From assembly GCA_014529385.2 (NCBI GenBank), contig CM043950.1:71404435-71468434 (forward strand): DNA of 64,000 bases, given 5' to 3'. The translations under genes were made by a program, and so were the position numbers. The stretch comes from Adiantum capillus-veneris. Lineage: Eukaryota; Streptophyta; Polypodiopsida; Polypodiales; Pteridaceae. This document shows positions 32,334-45,050 of the stretch, piece by piece (positions within the stretch are counted from its first letter, which is position 1; every line of letters starts with the position of its first letter). The notes beneath the pieces were generated by a model. It was not told the DNA's origin. It ran no database searches and saw only the letters and a list, made by a program, of their open reading frames with translations.

Positions 32334-34368
32334 ACGTCCCGCAACTATCATGGATTCAAATTTGAAAAAATTGCATCTTTGGCTAGGAATTAGACTTTTT
32401 TAAAATAAATATTTAATAAACCTATAGATTGTATTCTCTGCTCATAGCTACACTAAATTTTTTTGGCTTCATTTGAACTTGTATATGGCTCCTTTTGGAT
32501 TTCAATCTCGAGAATGACTGATGGGAATCTCTGAAACCTTATGTTCTTGTCAACACTATTAGTCCCTTTTTTTAATAGGCTTCGTTAAGTCGCATACAAG
32601 ATAGAAGATTTACAGTATAAAGATCTACTTCCTGTTTATGACCTTGTAGTCGCATGAAATGTATGATAGCCAACTTTACATTTGATGATTGCTTTTATTT
32701 AGTCGCATCACCAACGTTCTTTGTCCTTATAGTCTAGCCCATAGTTTTATGATCATTCTATTATAGTCGAAGGCTGATGAGCGTTCTTGTTCCCTTCGAC
32801 ATTACCCATGGTGCATATGGCTTTTGGGGCATACCTCACAAAGTTTCCTCATTTTCCTGTAACTGCTTCTCTTTGTATTGCTAAGGCATCTCTTCAGTCT
32901 GTTCTTCATCTAGATTATGGATTTTTTTCTGTCTTTCTCAAGAAAATCTCAAAAAACAACTAAATAAAACCAAAAATCAACTCAACTCAAAAAGAAAAAT
33001 CAAGTTAAGAGAATTCTAAATGCTATGTACATTGTACACATGTCCTTAGGGGCTCATATATGGCTTTTGTTCTCGTACTGCTCCTCTAACGCTATTATGA
33101 GGGCATATACTCTAAATTTTGTCAAGTAATTTTCATAATCAATCGCAAAAATTCAATGCAATTCACAAAACATTGCCCTCTAAAATTCATAATATTAGGT
33201 CCATATTTAGAATGCCTCCCCCCCTCCTATTTGGAGTCCTCCTTGACGATAGGGTATCGCCAAGGGTATGTATTGTGCTTGGGAAATTAAATATTGTGCC
33301 TATGCAGGCCTTGTAATGTAGCCCTATTATGCATACACTGTCAATGCATGGAAAAATTTATGATGTGCAAGATGTGGGTACATGAAATTTTCTTATTGGC
33401 ATGTGCTGGCAAGGCTTCCTATTCTAAGCAATGTGATGATCTTTGAAGCTCATGTGTCATTTTTCTTAATTGAAGGTTGTAGATATTTTTTGAAGGTTTA
33501 CTTATCTGTTTGATGCTTCTTTGGGATCCATTTTAGCCTTGTGATTGGTTGTCATATTTGGCATTGTTCCTCACAAGTGGGTTCCGGCTTGAAGTGAGTG
33601 ACTTACTCTTTTCTAACTGTACTGTAACCATAGGAGGAATTGAAAGAATTTAAGGGATGGTGCAGTGACAATACTTTTATTGGTTTCCTTTGGGACCCAC
33701 TTCTTTGTGATTATTGATATTGCTTGTTTGGGAATGTATACTTATGCCTGCTTCATTTATGTTTAAAGAAACTTCTTTGGGATCCACCTTGTCGTTGTCG
33801 GAGACTCTAGCGGTCTTTGCTTTAGTCCTTGTGTGCTTGGTTGAGGACAAGATTCAGACTTTGGGAGTTGATACTTTTGGAGTTGACAATTTAATCATTT
33901 ATGAATCCAAATGAACTCCTGACCTCTTTGTGCTTGTCTCAACTTCTTTAAAACCCAAATCCAATTTGCAAAAGCTTGCGACTTTGTGATTTTTCTTAGA
34001 TATTCTTACAGGCTTTGACTGTTTTTCTATTGACATTGGATCTTGTGATTTTTCATCAAAGATCTTCATCTTCTTGATCCATACCTACTTTTGGCCGAGC
34101 TGGCTCTTTGGTATCCAGATTTGTCAAACTTTTTGTTTTTAACTTGTTGTTCTTTGCTTTTTGCCTTCCTTGGTTGTTACTGAAGCTCCTAGTGATAGTG
34201 ATGACCTGAGTTTTTGGTAGGGAATGTCATAAGGATCATCACTATCCCTATTATCCTTAGCAAGGTTTCATTCTAGCACTTTCTCTTTGCGGTTTGGTTG
34301 GTTATGGAAAGTTATTGTCTACTTGCTCTTGAATTGTTGTTTCTGTGAGATCTTTTCTAGCCACTTGA
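32334..34368. other. Unassigned AT-rich stretch with a possible retroelement 3' end
   Basis: No gene could be supported. At 33828-33850 the plus strand reads CTTGT, a loop and ACAAG, followed by CTTTGGGAGT and TGATAC, which resembles the hairpin, polypurine tract and LTR start of a plus-strand gypsy element. The phrase CTTTGGGATCCA or a variant recurs near 33520, 33690 and 33770, suggesting a diverged local repeat. Confidence 0.3.
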
Positions 34369-34727
34369 TTAGAGTGTTGGTAGTTTGTTGACATGGTCGT
34401 CTGGTTCTAGGCTGAGTCTTTCTTTATGTATAGGAGCCACGTATGAGGATGCTTGTTGCAGTTGCGTTTTCACCGAGGATTTTGGAATCCAGTTTTGATG
34501 CACTTTATTTTTGTAGCGATGACATTGTTTCTTGGCTCTTTGATCTGGACAATCATAAAACCGTGTATTTGTTAAAGTGTTATTCATGTCACTTGCTAGA
34601 TTGTCTGGATTTCCATTGTTGGCATCTTCTTGAAGCTCCAAGTGCTCTATGGAGCCATAGAGCTTGTCGTCTTCTTTGCCTTTGTTTCCCTAGATCACAC
34701 TCATTGCAAAGTAAGGAATGGCATCAT
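34369..34727 (-). pseudogene. Remnant G, part left of copia insertion
   Basis: Continues the minus-strand frame of remnant G across copia element H: with one copy of the 5-bp target duplication removed, the codons for GYD join AIPYF without frame loss. One stop follows, then polar sequence without RT motifs to about 34369. It is probably the linker after protease. Confidence 0.5.
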
Positions 34728-35505
34728 TGTTAAGTATGGAGCTTGATTTACCCTTGTAATTTTCTGTGGTAAAAACGCACATTTGTAAGGCCCCCATTAT
34801 GAGGAGAAGCCATCCTGCGTGAAGGAAAATCACTCACCGGAAACCAAAATTTTCACGGACAAGAATCTGGGGAAACTTTAGAGGCCTCGGGGGCGGAGAA
34901 GAATTTTTTTTTGCCGAAATATTATGGCCGGACGGCGACCGGAAAGTGGTCGAAAACAACCGGTCGGTTGGCCGGTGGCCGATAGTCAATGGCCGATGGC
35001 CGGTGGTCGGAAGTCAATGGCTGCTGGCCGATGGTCGAAAGTCAATGGCCGGTGGCCGAATTCAAAAGCGGACTTGTCTTCTCAAGGGCGGCCACACATG
35101 GGCGGATTGGAGGGTCCGATTTGGACTTATTCGCACAAGGGCGGCTACACATGGCTGCCTCTCATAAGAGAGGGCAGCCCTTTTGGCCTATAAAAGGAGG
35201 CCATTTCTACACACATTTCATAGTGTGAAGTTGATGCAACAAGGTGGGTGTGAGGTGGTGAGAGTGAAGCAAGACGGGAGCTCCATTAAGGGTATAATCC
35301 CTTTGTAAACTACTTCTTGTTTTGAAGTACTAAAGCCATTGAGTGGATGTTTTCCTGTGGACGTAGCCCACATTGGGTGAACCACGTATCTCCTGTGTAC
35401 TCTCTCTCTTTCTCTCTACTCTATAATCTCTTGTGTGTGAAATCTATCTCTCTCCATTAAGTAATCTACTCAATTATCTATTTAGCTACGTCTTATTTCC
35501 TAACA
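34728..35505 (+). repeat. 5' LTR of copia element H
   Basis: TATA box TATAAAAG at 35189-35196 inside GGCCTATAAAAGGAGGCC. It contains a GGCCGATGGCC-type minisatellite (about 34960-35060), here one unit shorter than in the 3' LTR. Confidence 0.92.
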
Positions 35506-35507
35506 AC

Positions 35508-35519
35508 TGGTATCAGAGC
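35508..35519 (+). promoter_or_regulatory. Primer-binding site of copia element H
   Basis: TGGTATCAGAGC two nt after the LTR, the standard initiator-methionine tRNA complement of plant copia elements. Confidence 0.95.
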
Positions 35520-35578
35520 AAGGTTTGCTCATAGCTAAATTATCTCAAGTAAAGGATTCCTTGAATTGAGTGGGAGTT

Positions 35579-38500
35579 ATGGCGGAGGAAGGGAAGCTCA
35601 AGATTGATAAGTTCAACGGAAAAAACTACCAACATTGGAAGATGCAGATTGAAGACTATCTCTACCAGAAGGACCTCTATCTGCCACTAGGCGGTCTTGC
35701 AAAGAAGCCCGCAACGATGGTAGATGAAGCATGGATTGTCCTTGATCGAAAGGCACTAGGAACAATCCGGTTAAGCTTGGCGTCAACGGTGGCCTTCAAT
35801 GTTTCAGACATGAAGACCACGGAGGACTTAATGAAGTCACTTGACGATTTCTACGAGAAACCATCAACATAAGGTATTTCTTATGAAGCGCTTGTTCAAT
35901 CTAAAGATGGCAGAGAATGGTTCAGTTGCAGAACACCTAAATGACTTTAACACAAAAATAAGTCAACTTCGATCGGTGAAAATCAATTTCGATGACGAAG
36001 TGCAAGCTCTCCTTATACTATCATCTCTACCGGATAGTTGGGACAGCCTTGTGATGGCTGTAAGTAATTCTATCTCTGGTACAAATACTCTTAAGTTTGA
36101 TGATGTTGTGGGTGTTCTCCTAAGCGAGGAAATGCGAAGGAGAAGCACAGGAGAATCATCAAGTACTGCATTGTCAGTGGAAACAAGAGGAAGGCCTAAG
36201 GAGAGGTTCAAAAGCCAAAAGGGTCGTGATCGCTCAAGACGGAGCAAGTCACGCACAAAGTCAGTTCTTGAATGTTGGAACTGCGGCAAGAGGGGCCACG
36301 TCAAGAAGGATTGCTGGTCCAAGAAGAAGAAGGAGACAGAGTCTCAAGACAACAAGCCAACATCGGAGGCCAATGTGGCAGGTAAAGTAGAGCAAGATGC
36401 TCTAATTCTCTCATTAGACAATGTGTCTAATTCCTGGATAGTAGATTCCGGGGCTTCATTCCATGTGACACCACACAAGCAATATTTCCAAGACTACACC
36501 AAAGGTAATTTTGGGTATGTATCCTTGGGAGATGACGAAGCTTGTGAGATTGTCGGCAAAGGTACAGTTTCTATCAAAACTGCTAACGGAAATGAATGGA
36601 AGCTTAAAGATGTTAGGCATGTTCCTTCTCTTCGCAAAAATTTGATCTCTACAGGACAATTGGACGATGAAGGTCACAACATTGCATTCGGAAACAAACG
36701 GTGGAAGATCTCAAAGGGATCTTTGGTGGTTTCCAAGGGAGAAAAAGTCGGTACCCTTTACTTGTGTACTGTTAGCTTGCAACCTTCAGCTTGTGCAGCA
36801 ACTACAAAAGTTGACAATGCGGTGTGGCACTACCGACTTGGGCATATGAGTGCCAAAGAAATGAAAATCCTTCAAACAAAGAAGCTTCTACCAGGTTTGA
36901 AAGAAGTGGACTTAGAGTTCTGTGAAGATTGTGTTTATGGTAAACAAAAGAGGGTAAAATTTCAAAAATCAGGAAATAAAAGAAAAAATAAAAAACTTGA
37001 GTTGGTTCATTCTGATGTTTGGGGTCGTGCAAGTACACCATCACTTGGTGGCTCATTGTACTATGTAACATTCATAGAAGATGCGACTAGAAAAACATGG
37101 GTTTATGTCATGAAGAATAAATCCGATGTATTTTCCATATTTCAAAGGTGGAAAGCCTTTGTGGAGAATGAAACAGGTACCAAGGTTAAATGCCTCAGAT
37201 CCGACAATGGAGGTGAATATTGCAGCCAAGCTTTTGAAAGCTTTTGTGCTAGCAATGGCATTCGGGGGCAAAGGACAACCCCAAGGACACCTCAACAAAA
37301 TGGGATTTCGGAAAGGATGAACAGGACAATCATGGAGCGAGCACGAAGCATGCGGCTACATGTAGGCCTACCACTTGAGCTTTGGGCAGAAGCTGTAAGT
37401 ACGTATGTGTACTTAATCAATCGGTCACCCTCAACGGCATTGGATGGCGGAGTTCCAGAAGAGGCATGGACAGCTAAACCGGTGAATTATGCATTTCTCA
37501 AAGTGTTTGGGTGTGAGGCTTTCATGCACATAGATAGAAGCCTAAGATCAAAGCTAGATGCAAAGTCCAAAATTTGTTTCTTCATTGGCTATGGAGAAGG
37601 TGACTTTGGGTATCGCCTATGGAATCCTGAAGATGGTAAAATCTTAAGGAGTAGGGATGTAATTTTTAACGAACAAAATATGTACAAAGATTACTTGGAA
37701 AGAAAACAAACAAAAGAAACAGGTGATGAGTACATGGAGCTTGAGGATGATGAAGACTCAAGGACTGCAAACGGTGACAATCTGCAACAACGTCAACCAA
37801 ATGAGGAGCCTCAACCTATTCCCCGAAGATCTACAAGAGCAAGTAGACCTCTAGAAAGGTTTGTTCCTTCCTTCAACCATCTCTTGATCTCAGATTCTGG
37901 AGAGCCGGAATCATACGAAGAAGCTATGCAACATGAATCCAAAGAAGAATGGACGAAGACTATGCAAGTGGAGATGGACTCACTACATCGCAACCAAACA
38001 TGGGAGTTGGTTGAGTTGCCTAAAGGTAAGCGGGAACTTCAAAACAAATGGGTGTACAAGCTGAAGGAAGAAGAAGGTGGGAAGAAAAGGTACAAGTCTA
38101 AGCTTGTGGTAAAAGGTTTTTCTCAAAAGAAAGGTATTGACTTCAATGAAATATTTTCTCCTGTTGTAAAAATGAACTCAATTAGGCTTGTCTTAAGCCT
38201 TGTGGCTGCTCATGATTTAAATCTCGAGCAAATGGATGTAAATACAGCATTCCCTCACTGTGAATTAGAGGAGGAAATCTACATGCTTCAACCAAAGGGG
38301 TATGAAGTAAAAGGTAAGGAGAAAATGGTTTGCAGATTAAAGAAGAGCTTGTATGGTTTAAAGCAAGCATCAAGACAATGGTACTTGAAGTTTGATCGAT
38401 GGATGTTGGATCATGGATTCACAAGATGCAACTCAGATCACTGCGTCTACATGAAGAATTTGGGAGATGGGAAACTCATCATCCTAATGTTGTATGTTGA

Positions 38501-39455
38501 TGACATGTTGATTGCAAGTGCTAACATGCAAGACATCAAAGACCTAAAAGTGGAGCTGTCCAAATCTTTTTCAATGAAAGATTTAGGTGCTGCAAAGAGG
38601 ATACTTGGTATGAAAATATCAAGGGACAGGACGAAGAAGATAATAAAGCTATCTCAAGAAGATTACATCAATAAGGTACTAGAAAGGTTTGCAATGCAAA
38701 ATGAAAAACCAGTTTCTACACCTTTGGCTGGTCATTTTAAACTAACGAAGGATATGTGTCCAAAGACACAAGAGGAGCTAGCCTATATGTCTAAAGTTCC
38801 ATATGCTGCAGCGGTAGGTTCTCTAATGTATGCTATGGTCTAGACAAGGCCAGACATTGCACATGCAGTGGGAGTTGTGAGTAGGTTCATGGACAACCCA
38901 GGTAAAGAGCATTGGCAAGCTGTGAAGTGGATACTTAGGTATCTAAAAGGGACAACAACAAATGCTTTGTATTTTGGAGGAACTGATATTTTTCTAGAAT
39001 GGTATGCTGATGCAGATATGGCAGGTGACAAAGATACTCAAAGGAGCACTATTGGCTATGTGTTCATGGTTGGAGGCACAGCAGTAAGATGGGCTTCAAA
39101 GCTGCAGAAAGTGGTTTCACTTTCTACCACGGAAGCAGAGTATGTAGCAATGACGGAGGCAAGCAAAGAAATTTTGTGGCTTCATAGATTCTTAGAAGAG
39201 CTTGGATTCAAACAAGACAATTGTGTCTTGTACAGTGATAGCCAAAGCGCTATCCATCTTGCGAAGAACTCAGCCTTTCATTCAAGGACAAACCACATTG
39301 AGGTGAGATATCACTTCATACGCACTCTTTTGGAAGAGGGACATCTAAAGCTAGGAAAGGTGCATACAAGTGAAAATCCTACAGACATGTTTACAAAGGT
39401 GGTCAACAAGGAGAAGTTGAGCTTTTTCTCATCTTCAATCGGCATTCAAGGATAA
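35579..39455 (+). pseudogene. gag-pol: gag-pol of copia element H, one frameshift and one stop
   Basis: The ATG at 35579 starts MAEEGKLKIDKFNGKNY, a copia Gag start. The frame is lost at about 35870 (YEKPST stop, while another frame resumes at KVFLMKRLFNLKMAENG), a small indel. Then follow a CCHC knuckle CWNCGKRGHVKKDC, protease WIVDSGASFHVT, integrase with HYRLGHMS, HSDVWG, SDNGGEY and a TPQQNGISERMNRT block, RT with YVDDMLIAS, and an in-frame TAG at 38841-38843 (MYAMV stop TRPDIAHA). RNase H with YADADMAGD and LSTTEAEYVA runs to the normal end at 39455. Apart from the two lesions the frame is open for 1,200 codons, so the element was active recently relative to its neighbours. Confidence 0.93.
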
Positions 39456-39515
39456 AAAGCGAGAATGGAAAGCAGTCACAGGTTTGGTTTGGAGATCAGT
39501 CTCCAAGTGAGAGAT

Positions 39516-40322
39516 TGTTAAGTATGGAGCCTGATTTACCCTTGTAATTTTCTGTGGTAAAAGTGCACATTTGTAAGGCTCCCATTATGAGGAGAAGCCA
39601 TCGTGCGTAAAGGAAAATCACTCACCGGAAACCAAAACTTTCACGGACAAGAATTAGGGGCAACTTTAGAGGCCTCGGGGGCGGAAGAGACTTTTTTTTT
39701 CGCCAGAATATTATGGCCGGACGGCGGCCGGAAAGTGGTGGAAAACAATCGGTCGGTTGGCCGGTGGCCGATAGTCAATGGCCGATGGCCGGTGGTCGGA
39801 AGTCAATGGCCGGTGGCCGGTGGTCGGAAGTCAATGGCTACTGGCCGATGGTCGAAAGTCAATGGCCAGTGGCCGAATTCAAAAGGGGACTTGTCTTCTC
39901 AAGGGCGGCCACACATGGGCGGATTGGAGGGTCCGATTTGGACTTATTCGCACAAGGGCGGCTACACATGGCTGCCTCTCATAAGAGAGGGCAGCCCTTT
40001 TGGCCTATAAAAGGAGGCCATTTCTACACACATTTCATAGTGTGAAGTTGATGCAACAAGGTGGGTGTGAGGTGGTGAGAGTGAAGCAAGACGGGAGCTC
40101 CATTAAGGGTATAATCCCTTTGTAAACTACTTCTTGTTTTGAAGTACTAAAGCCATTGAGTGGCTGCTTTCCCATGGACGTAGCCCACATTGGGTGAACC
40201 ACGTATCTCCTGTGTACTCTCTCTCTTTCTCTCTACTCTAAAATCTCTTGTGTGTGAAATCTATCTCTCTCCATTAAGTAATCTACTCAATTATCTATTT
40301 AGCTACGTCTTATTTCCTAACA
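39516..40322 (+). repeat. 3' LTR of copia element H
   Basis: Follows GTCTCCAAGTGAGAGAT, the usual plus-strand priming region of Tnt1-like elements. It has a TATA box at 40006-40013 and one extra 28-bp unit of the GGCCGGTGGTCGGAA minisatellite compared with the 5' LTR. Confidence 0.92.
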
Positions 40323-40327
40323 ATCAT

Positions 40328-41223
40328 AGCCATCTACATCACAAAACTTTGTTGTTGGGTAATCTTGAATGGCGCACACATCCAAAGTAGCCAAGATGTG
40401 TTTTTATTCAAGTGGCTCTAAAGATTCCTCAGGAAAGGGTTTTGGGATATAATCCTCATCTTCAATTTCCCTTTCTATGATGTATTCCTCTCGCTTTAAA
40501 CTTCCACATTGCAAAGCTCCACACATCCACAGTTCTTTAGGCTTTCCCAACCATGATGGAAGTTCTCATTCAGCTACAGTAGCAGAATCAAACTCCTCCA
40601 TGGGGGTTCTCATCACATCCTTGTAACTATGGTCCTTCAAGTTTATCCTTGTCATGGTTTCCATATGTCTCAGGTAGATATGGTCATAACCCCAATCTTG
40701 AACCATTTTCAGTTGTCTCATGAATGGTCAACCTAGAATGATAGCATGGTTATTCTTCTTGCCATAATCAACAATAGCAAAGGTTTTCTCATATTCAATG
40801 CCACAAGAAGTAACAACTGATTTTTCTAGCAGTCCTATGGGCCTTTCAATGTGCTCGTCTGCAAGATGCACTTTCATCCTAGTAGCCCTCATTGTTGGTT
40901 TTCCACATTTTTTTCCAGCCCTCTTTTGTTGCGATGGAAACACCAGCTTCGCTGTCAAGGATTGCCATGGTTTTTGCACCTTGGAATTCCACAGGAAGAG
41001 TGGTGTTCCCATCTTCTCCCTCATAGTTCTTGCCTACCTTGTTTAGTGGCACTGGCCTCGTGTTTACTTGAGGCATTTCAAGCTCTTTTATCCCTTCCTC
41101 AATTTGAATCATTGGTTTTTTAACACCAAATGTCTCTAGGAATTTTCCCACAATAGCCCACATGTTTGGTTGTATTTTGAGAAACTCGACTAACATTATC
41201 GTACAAGTGACTGGTGTCAACAA
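40328..41223 (-). pseudogene. Protease region of gypsy remnant G
   Basis: Reading leftwards: a helical segment (LVEFLKIQPNMWAIVGKF), then ILDSEAGVSIATKEGW, a retropepsin site with Glu where Gly is usual, a frame change near 40890, RPIGLLEKSVVTSCG, a stop-containing IILG.PFMRQLKMVQDWGY block typical of the distal part of plant gypsy proteases, and a stop-containing tail that ends at the copia insertion. Domain family is clear; lineage is not. Confidence 0.65.
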
Positions 41224-41889
41224 AATTTATATCAATATTTTTGAATCGATGACCTTGTTGGAAGACATCTCTGTGATGGGACTGGAATAACAACTAGCTT
41301 TTCCTTGTGCTCTGTCGTATAGGACCATAGTGTTCTTAGCAAATGGGGCTGACTGTCCATAGACTATATAGATTCTTTGTCTCTCTAACACAATTCCACT
41401 TCTAGATTTATTTGAGATCCAACCTCAAATTCCTCTATTGGTGGAAGAGACACTCCTCTTTCATCACACTGGTTTGGTATTCTCATCTGCTTATATAACT
41501 TTCTTCATTGGCATGTCTGACTTGTTTCCACAATTCGTCAAGACCATCTATTTCTTTACAACTATCAGGTATAGCTATGTGAAATCCCTCGAAAGAGTTA
41601 TTCGTGGTGTTCAACACTACTTTTTGTTCTGATGTTGTGTCCTTGAGCCTATGTCCATTCTCGTGACTGGAATTTGGCTCTTTTTGTTCCTAGTTTGGTG
41701 GGATTATTGGTGTAGGTGGGACAAAGATCACACCCTCGGGTTTTCCAACTTGTGGTTCTAGTAAAGCTTGGGTTGTTTGAATCATTTTTTGGCACATTTC
41801 AAGCATGTCCTTTTTTAGTTCCACATATGGATATGTCATCCATCTCTGTTATTTGGTTTGGTTTTTTTTGAGCCATGTTTTGTAGGCTT

Positions 41890-43852
41890 TTAGGAGGGGG
41901 CGTCTAATGGCTTATTAACCTTCTTGACCAACATTGGTCCTCCTAAACTAGCACTTCTTGATTTCTCATTTTTGGATGGTTCTTCTAGAGGTTGATATGT
42001 CTGTCGAAGATAAGGTACACTTTCCTCATGTTGTCTTATCTTCTCTTTATCTTGGTTAAGCTCTTCAGATATGGATTTTTGCTCTCGTTCCCTACATGAT
42101 TTCATCGTAGCCTTTCTAGCTTTCCAACTATTCCGTTTGCTCTTGGTTTTTTGACTAGGTGCATCAGTCTTTTGTCCACTAGTCTTTGGACTCATGTCAG
42201 TTTTTGTTTTCTCTATCTTTGGATTCTCTATAGCCTCCTTTTGAACTCTCATAGCTACTTGAACTGGTATGATGTTTTCATTTTTTGAGATACTCGGTAG
42301 TTGAACAATTACTGTGACATTTGTTGTGACCATTTTGAATTGGTTTGGATTTTTTGGGCAGTCGGGGATCAAGTGAAAGATTCCATAGTCAAGACAATAG
42401 GCATTTACTTGTGCGATCTCCATATGAGGGTCCATTGTTTGGCCAAGTGGTTGTCACAGCTTGTGACAATCTATATCTGGTTGAGGATCTTCTTCTTGCA
42501 ATTCCTCTTGGTTGTAAGCGGTCTCTGACCTATCTAAGCCTCTATTCACAATGAGCACAATGTCCTTTCATCCATCTCATACCTTCTTTCTTTAGGTCAA
42601 AACGTAGGAGGTGGAGGTTGTATAGGCCTCATCACTCCATGTGTTTCTCTCATCTTGTGTCGCTTCAAAGGGCAGTACCCACTTTGTTTGTTATAATACA
42701 TTGTAGCTGGTACTAGTGCTTGTTTATTAGATGCTTCCATCATCGTCATGTATCTCATATATACAAGCATTTTAGCACCTGGCATCAAAGGTTGTTCTTC
42801 TAAGACAATCTGTGGTCTTGCAACTCCTACTAGACCTAGTGCATTCTCGTAACGTATATGGGTGGACTAGGTGCTACTGGAATAGGTTGTACATACCTCT
42901 CCCTAGCATATTACATGCTATAGTAACACTCTTCCCTCGTATGGTTTGTCCATTTCCTCTCAATTTTGCACCACTTAGGCTCCCTCAAATTAGCATTTAC
43001 AAGATGATCTAACCTCTTGACCATTTTGTTAATAAATGTTTCTTGATCGATAGGTTCCACTGGTTTTGCAATGGACTCACTCATCTGTGAATCCCTGTGG
43101 TGAGAGTATGTGTCATCTCCTTGACTACTACGATCCTTTTCTTTATATTCATCACAGTTATCCACTAGATAAAGAGCTTCTTTGATCAATTTGTTTAGCG
43201 TCAGGCTCCTTATCATATGCAGATCCTTTTGAAGACCCGCATGTCTCATCCCCAAGATAAAGATCAGCATCAACCATGCTTGCATAGGTAGTTCTTCTCT
43301 TGGATAGAATTTGATATATCTCTTAGGTCGTAATGTTGCTTTGCGCACTGCTTCATCCTCTTTATGTTTAAATCTATGAATTTACGAGACCATATTGTGA
43401 GCTACGTCTTTCTGCGAGAATTCCTTGATGAATTCCTCAAACAGCTCATCTAGAGTCTCAAAATGTTGACTTTTCACTGGGTCGAACCATGTAGCAACGT
43501 CATCTTCTAGAGTCAGTCCAAATCCTAGAAACTTTGTCGTAAAATCCAAAACTTCCTTTGCTCTAATTCTCGTCTAGAAGTCTCTATGTGATCTCTCGGA
43601 TCTTTATCCCCAACGTATTTCCTATTTACCCATTTATAGATTTGAGACTGTCTAACTACCAATTGTCTACGGATTAGTCATTCTATTGGAGATTGGTCCT
43701 TGAGAAGACATCTTATGATTTATTATCCAAACTCTTTCAAGAAGATTGGTATTTATCAATTGCACGTTTGGAAGATCCATTGTGGGCGGATACTCCTCTA
43801 TCACTGGGATTTCGAAGCTTGTATAAGCTGAGTTTGACTCTAAAGAGAACAT
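41890..43852 (-). pseudogene. gag: gag region of gypsy remnant G
   Basis: Starting near 43852 the minus strand gives a Gag-like run broken by stops and frame changes. Around 43348-42911 it has REELPMQAWLMLIFILGMRH, DKDL-like helices and a knuckle-like CKIERKWTNHTREEC. At 42435 a second knuckle-like YCLDYGIFHLIPDC is followed by a Lys/Glu/Ser-rich linker to 41890. The pattern of two zinc-like sites then basic linker then protease fits a gypsy Gag of a lineage different from A-F and L. Confidence 0.55.
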
Positions 43853-44219
43853 AATCTCTAGGATTAACAGCTCTAGCTTGATGTAAGAAGGCTTATTCCA
43901 AAGTGTTCAAGTGCTTTACTTAGGGAAAAGTCAAAACTATGTCCAAAACCGTGACCGTTTTCTCACAATTCTCTCAAATTGTCCATTTTAGACACCCCTA
44001 ACTTCTGAATAAATTTTGAAACCTTAAACGACGTTTTTTTGTGTGCTGACCAATAGTAGTGAATGGCCCATAAGGACTTTGATTGTTATTCAAGGTTGAC
44101 ATTGAAACTTATAGAGATACTTTGGAGCTTTGTTTTGATGAAAAAAAGTTTTTGAATCTGATATCAGAAGCTCAAGTTATGGAAAATATAGTCAATCTGT
44201 GCCGGGAGACTTTATACGA
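43853..44219. other. Non-coding stretch between G and I
   Basis: Probably the leader of remnant G. No primer-binding site was recognised. Confidence 0.35.
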
Positions 44220-45007
44220 TGTTTGGGAAACAAGCAAACTAGAACACCTCTATAGCGATGCCACCCAAGAGCATTGAAAGAGCACTACAAGAACACTAAA
44301 ATATTTAAGAAACCCCTTTGAAACACCAGGCACGGAATTATGGACATCACCTACCAATTCTCTTGAAAAAAAAAACTTTAACCTTAATAAAAAACCACTT
44401 TAAAAGTCCCCCTTGAAAGCATACATCACCCACAAGACATATGGGTTTCCACAACTCAACATACATAGTTTTGCCCCAAAGCTAACATACATTGTAGGCT
44501 GCAGAGAACAGACCATAACTCCCTAACCCCAAATCCAAAAGAAATGATTTCAAAATTCAAAAATCTCTGAAAACTCTGCAACAAAAAGTGCTGAAATATT
44601 TCAAATCAAACCCACACACACCTATGTGAAAAATCAACGCGAACAAGATGCTCTAGCAAGAAGACTAGGTGTAGAGAGAGCTAGTCGAGGGCCAAAAATT
44701 GCATTCAAAGGCATCAAGAATTCAGAACGAGCTCAAAACTGAAAAATTATGAACTTTTTCTGAACTTATTTAATTTTGTACATGAGTTTAAGTTATATAC
44801 AAGTCTCACTTCAAAAAACTCACTCACAAGCACTTACAGTAGTCCAACAGCTGTCACTAGACTAGCGACTTGCAGTGCATGTACATGTGCTTGCTAAATC
44901 AAGCTAAAAAAACCACAAAAATAAATCCCACACACCCTTTTGACATCAGACATCATGTTCGTATGTACAAATTTACAAAAAACGGGGTGTCAAAAATGCG
45001 CCCAACA
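44220..45007 (-). repeat. 3' LTR of element I (788 bp)
   Basis: The minus-strand start is TGTTGGGCGC at 45007. The left end at 44220 is set by similarity to LTR D around CTCTATA(G/A)CGA and TAGAAC(A/G)CCTCTAT. D and I are the same broader family: their sequence between gene end and LTR is nearly the same. Confidence 0.6.
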
Positions 45008-45050
45008 TAGTTTGCCACACCATAGCCTGCTAGATCATTCATGACTAGCA
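45008..45050 (-). promoter_or_regulatory. Pre-PPT hairpin and polypurine-like tract of element I
   Basis: TGCTAG and CTAGCA (45050-45028) form a perfect 6-bp stem whose loop includes CATGAAT. GGCTATGGTGTGGCAAACTA leads to the LTR. The integrase stop codon lies within the hairpin, as in element B. Confidence 0.65.

Larger units (their letters stand above)
34728..40322 (+). mobile_element. Copia element H, full length with lesions
   Basis: Ty1/copia element with LTRs 34728-35505 (778 bp) and 39516-40322 (807 bp), both starting TGTTAAGTATGGAG and ending CCTAACA, a primer-binding site, one gag-pol region with protease, integrase, RT, RNase H in copia order, and a 5-bp target duplication ATCAT at 34723-34727 and 40323-40327. 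The LTRs differ by roughly 3 percent by eye plus one 28-bp minisatellite unit. The domain order and the Tnt1-like integrase suggest the Tork/Tnt1 branch. One frame change and one stop make it non-autonomous. Confidence 0.93.

Noticed and set aside
39603-40045. Trp/Arg-rich ORFs in the copia LTRs (also 34924-35228)
   Set aside because: Low-complexity frames from the GGCCGATGGCC minisatellite, in all three frames and in both LTRs.
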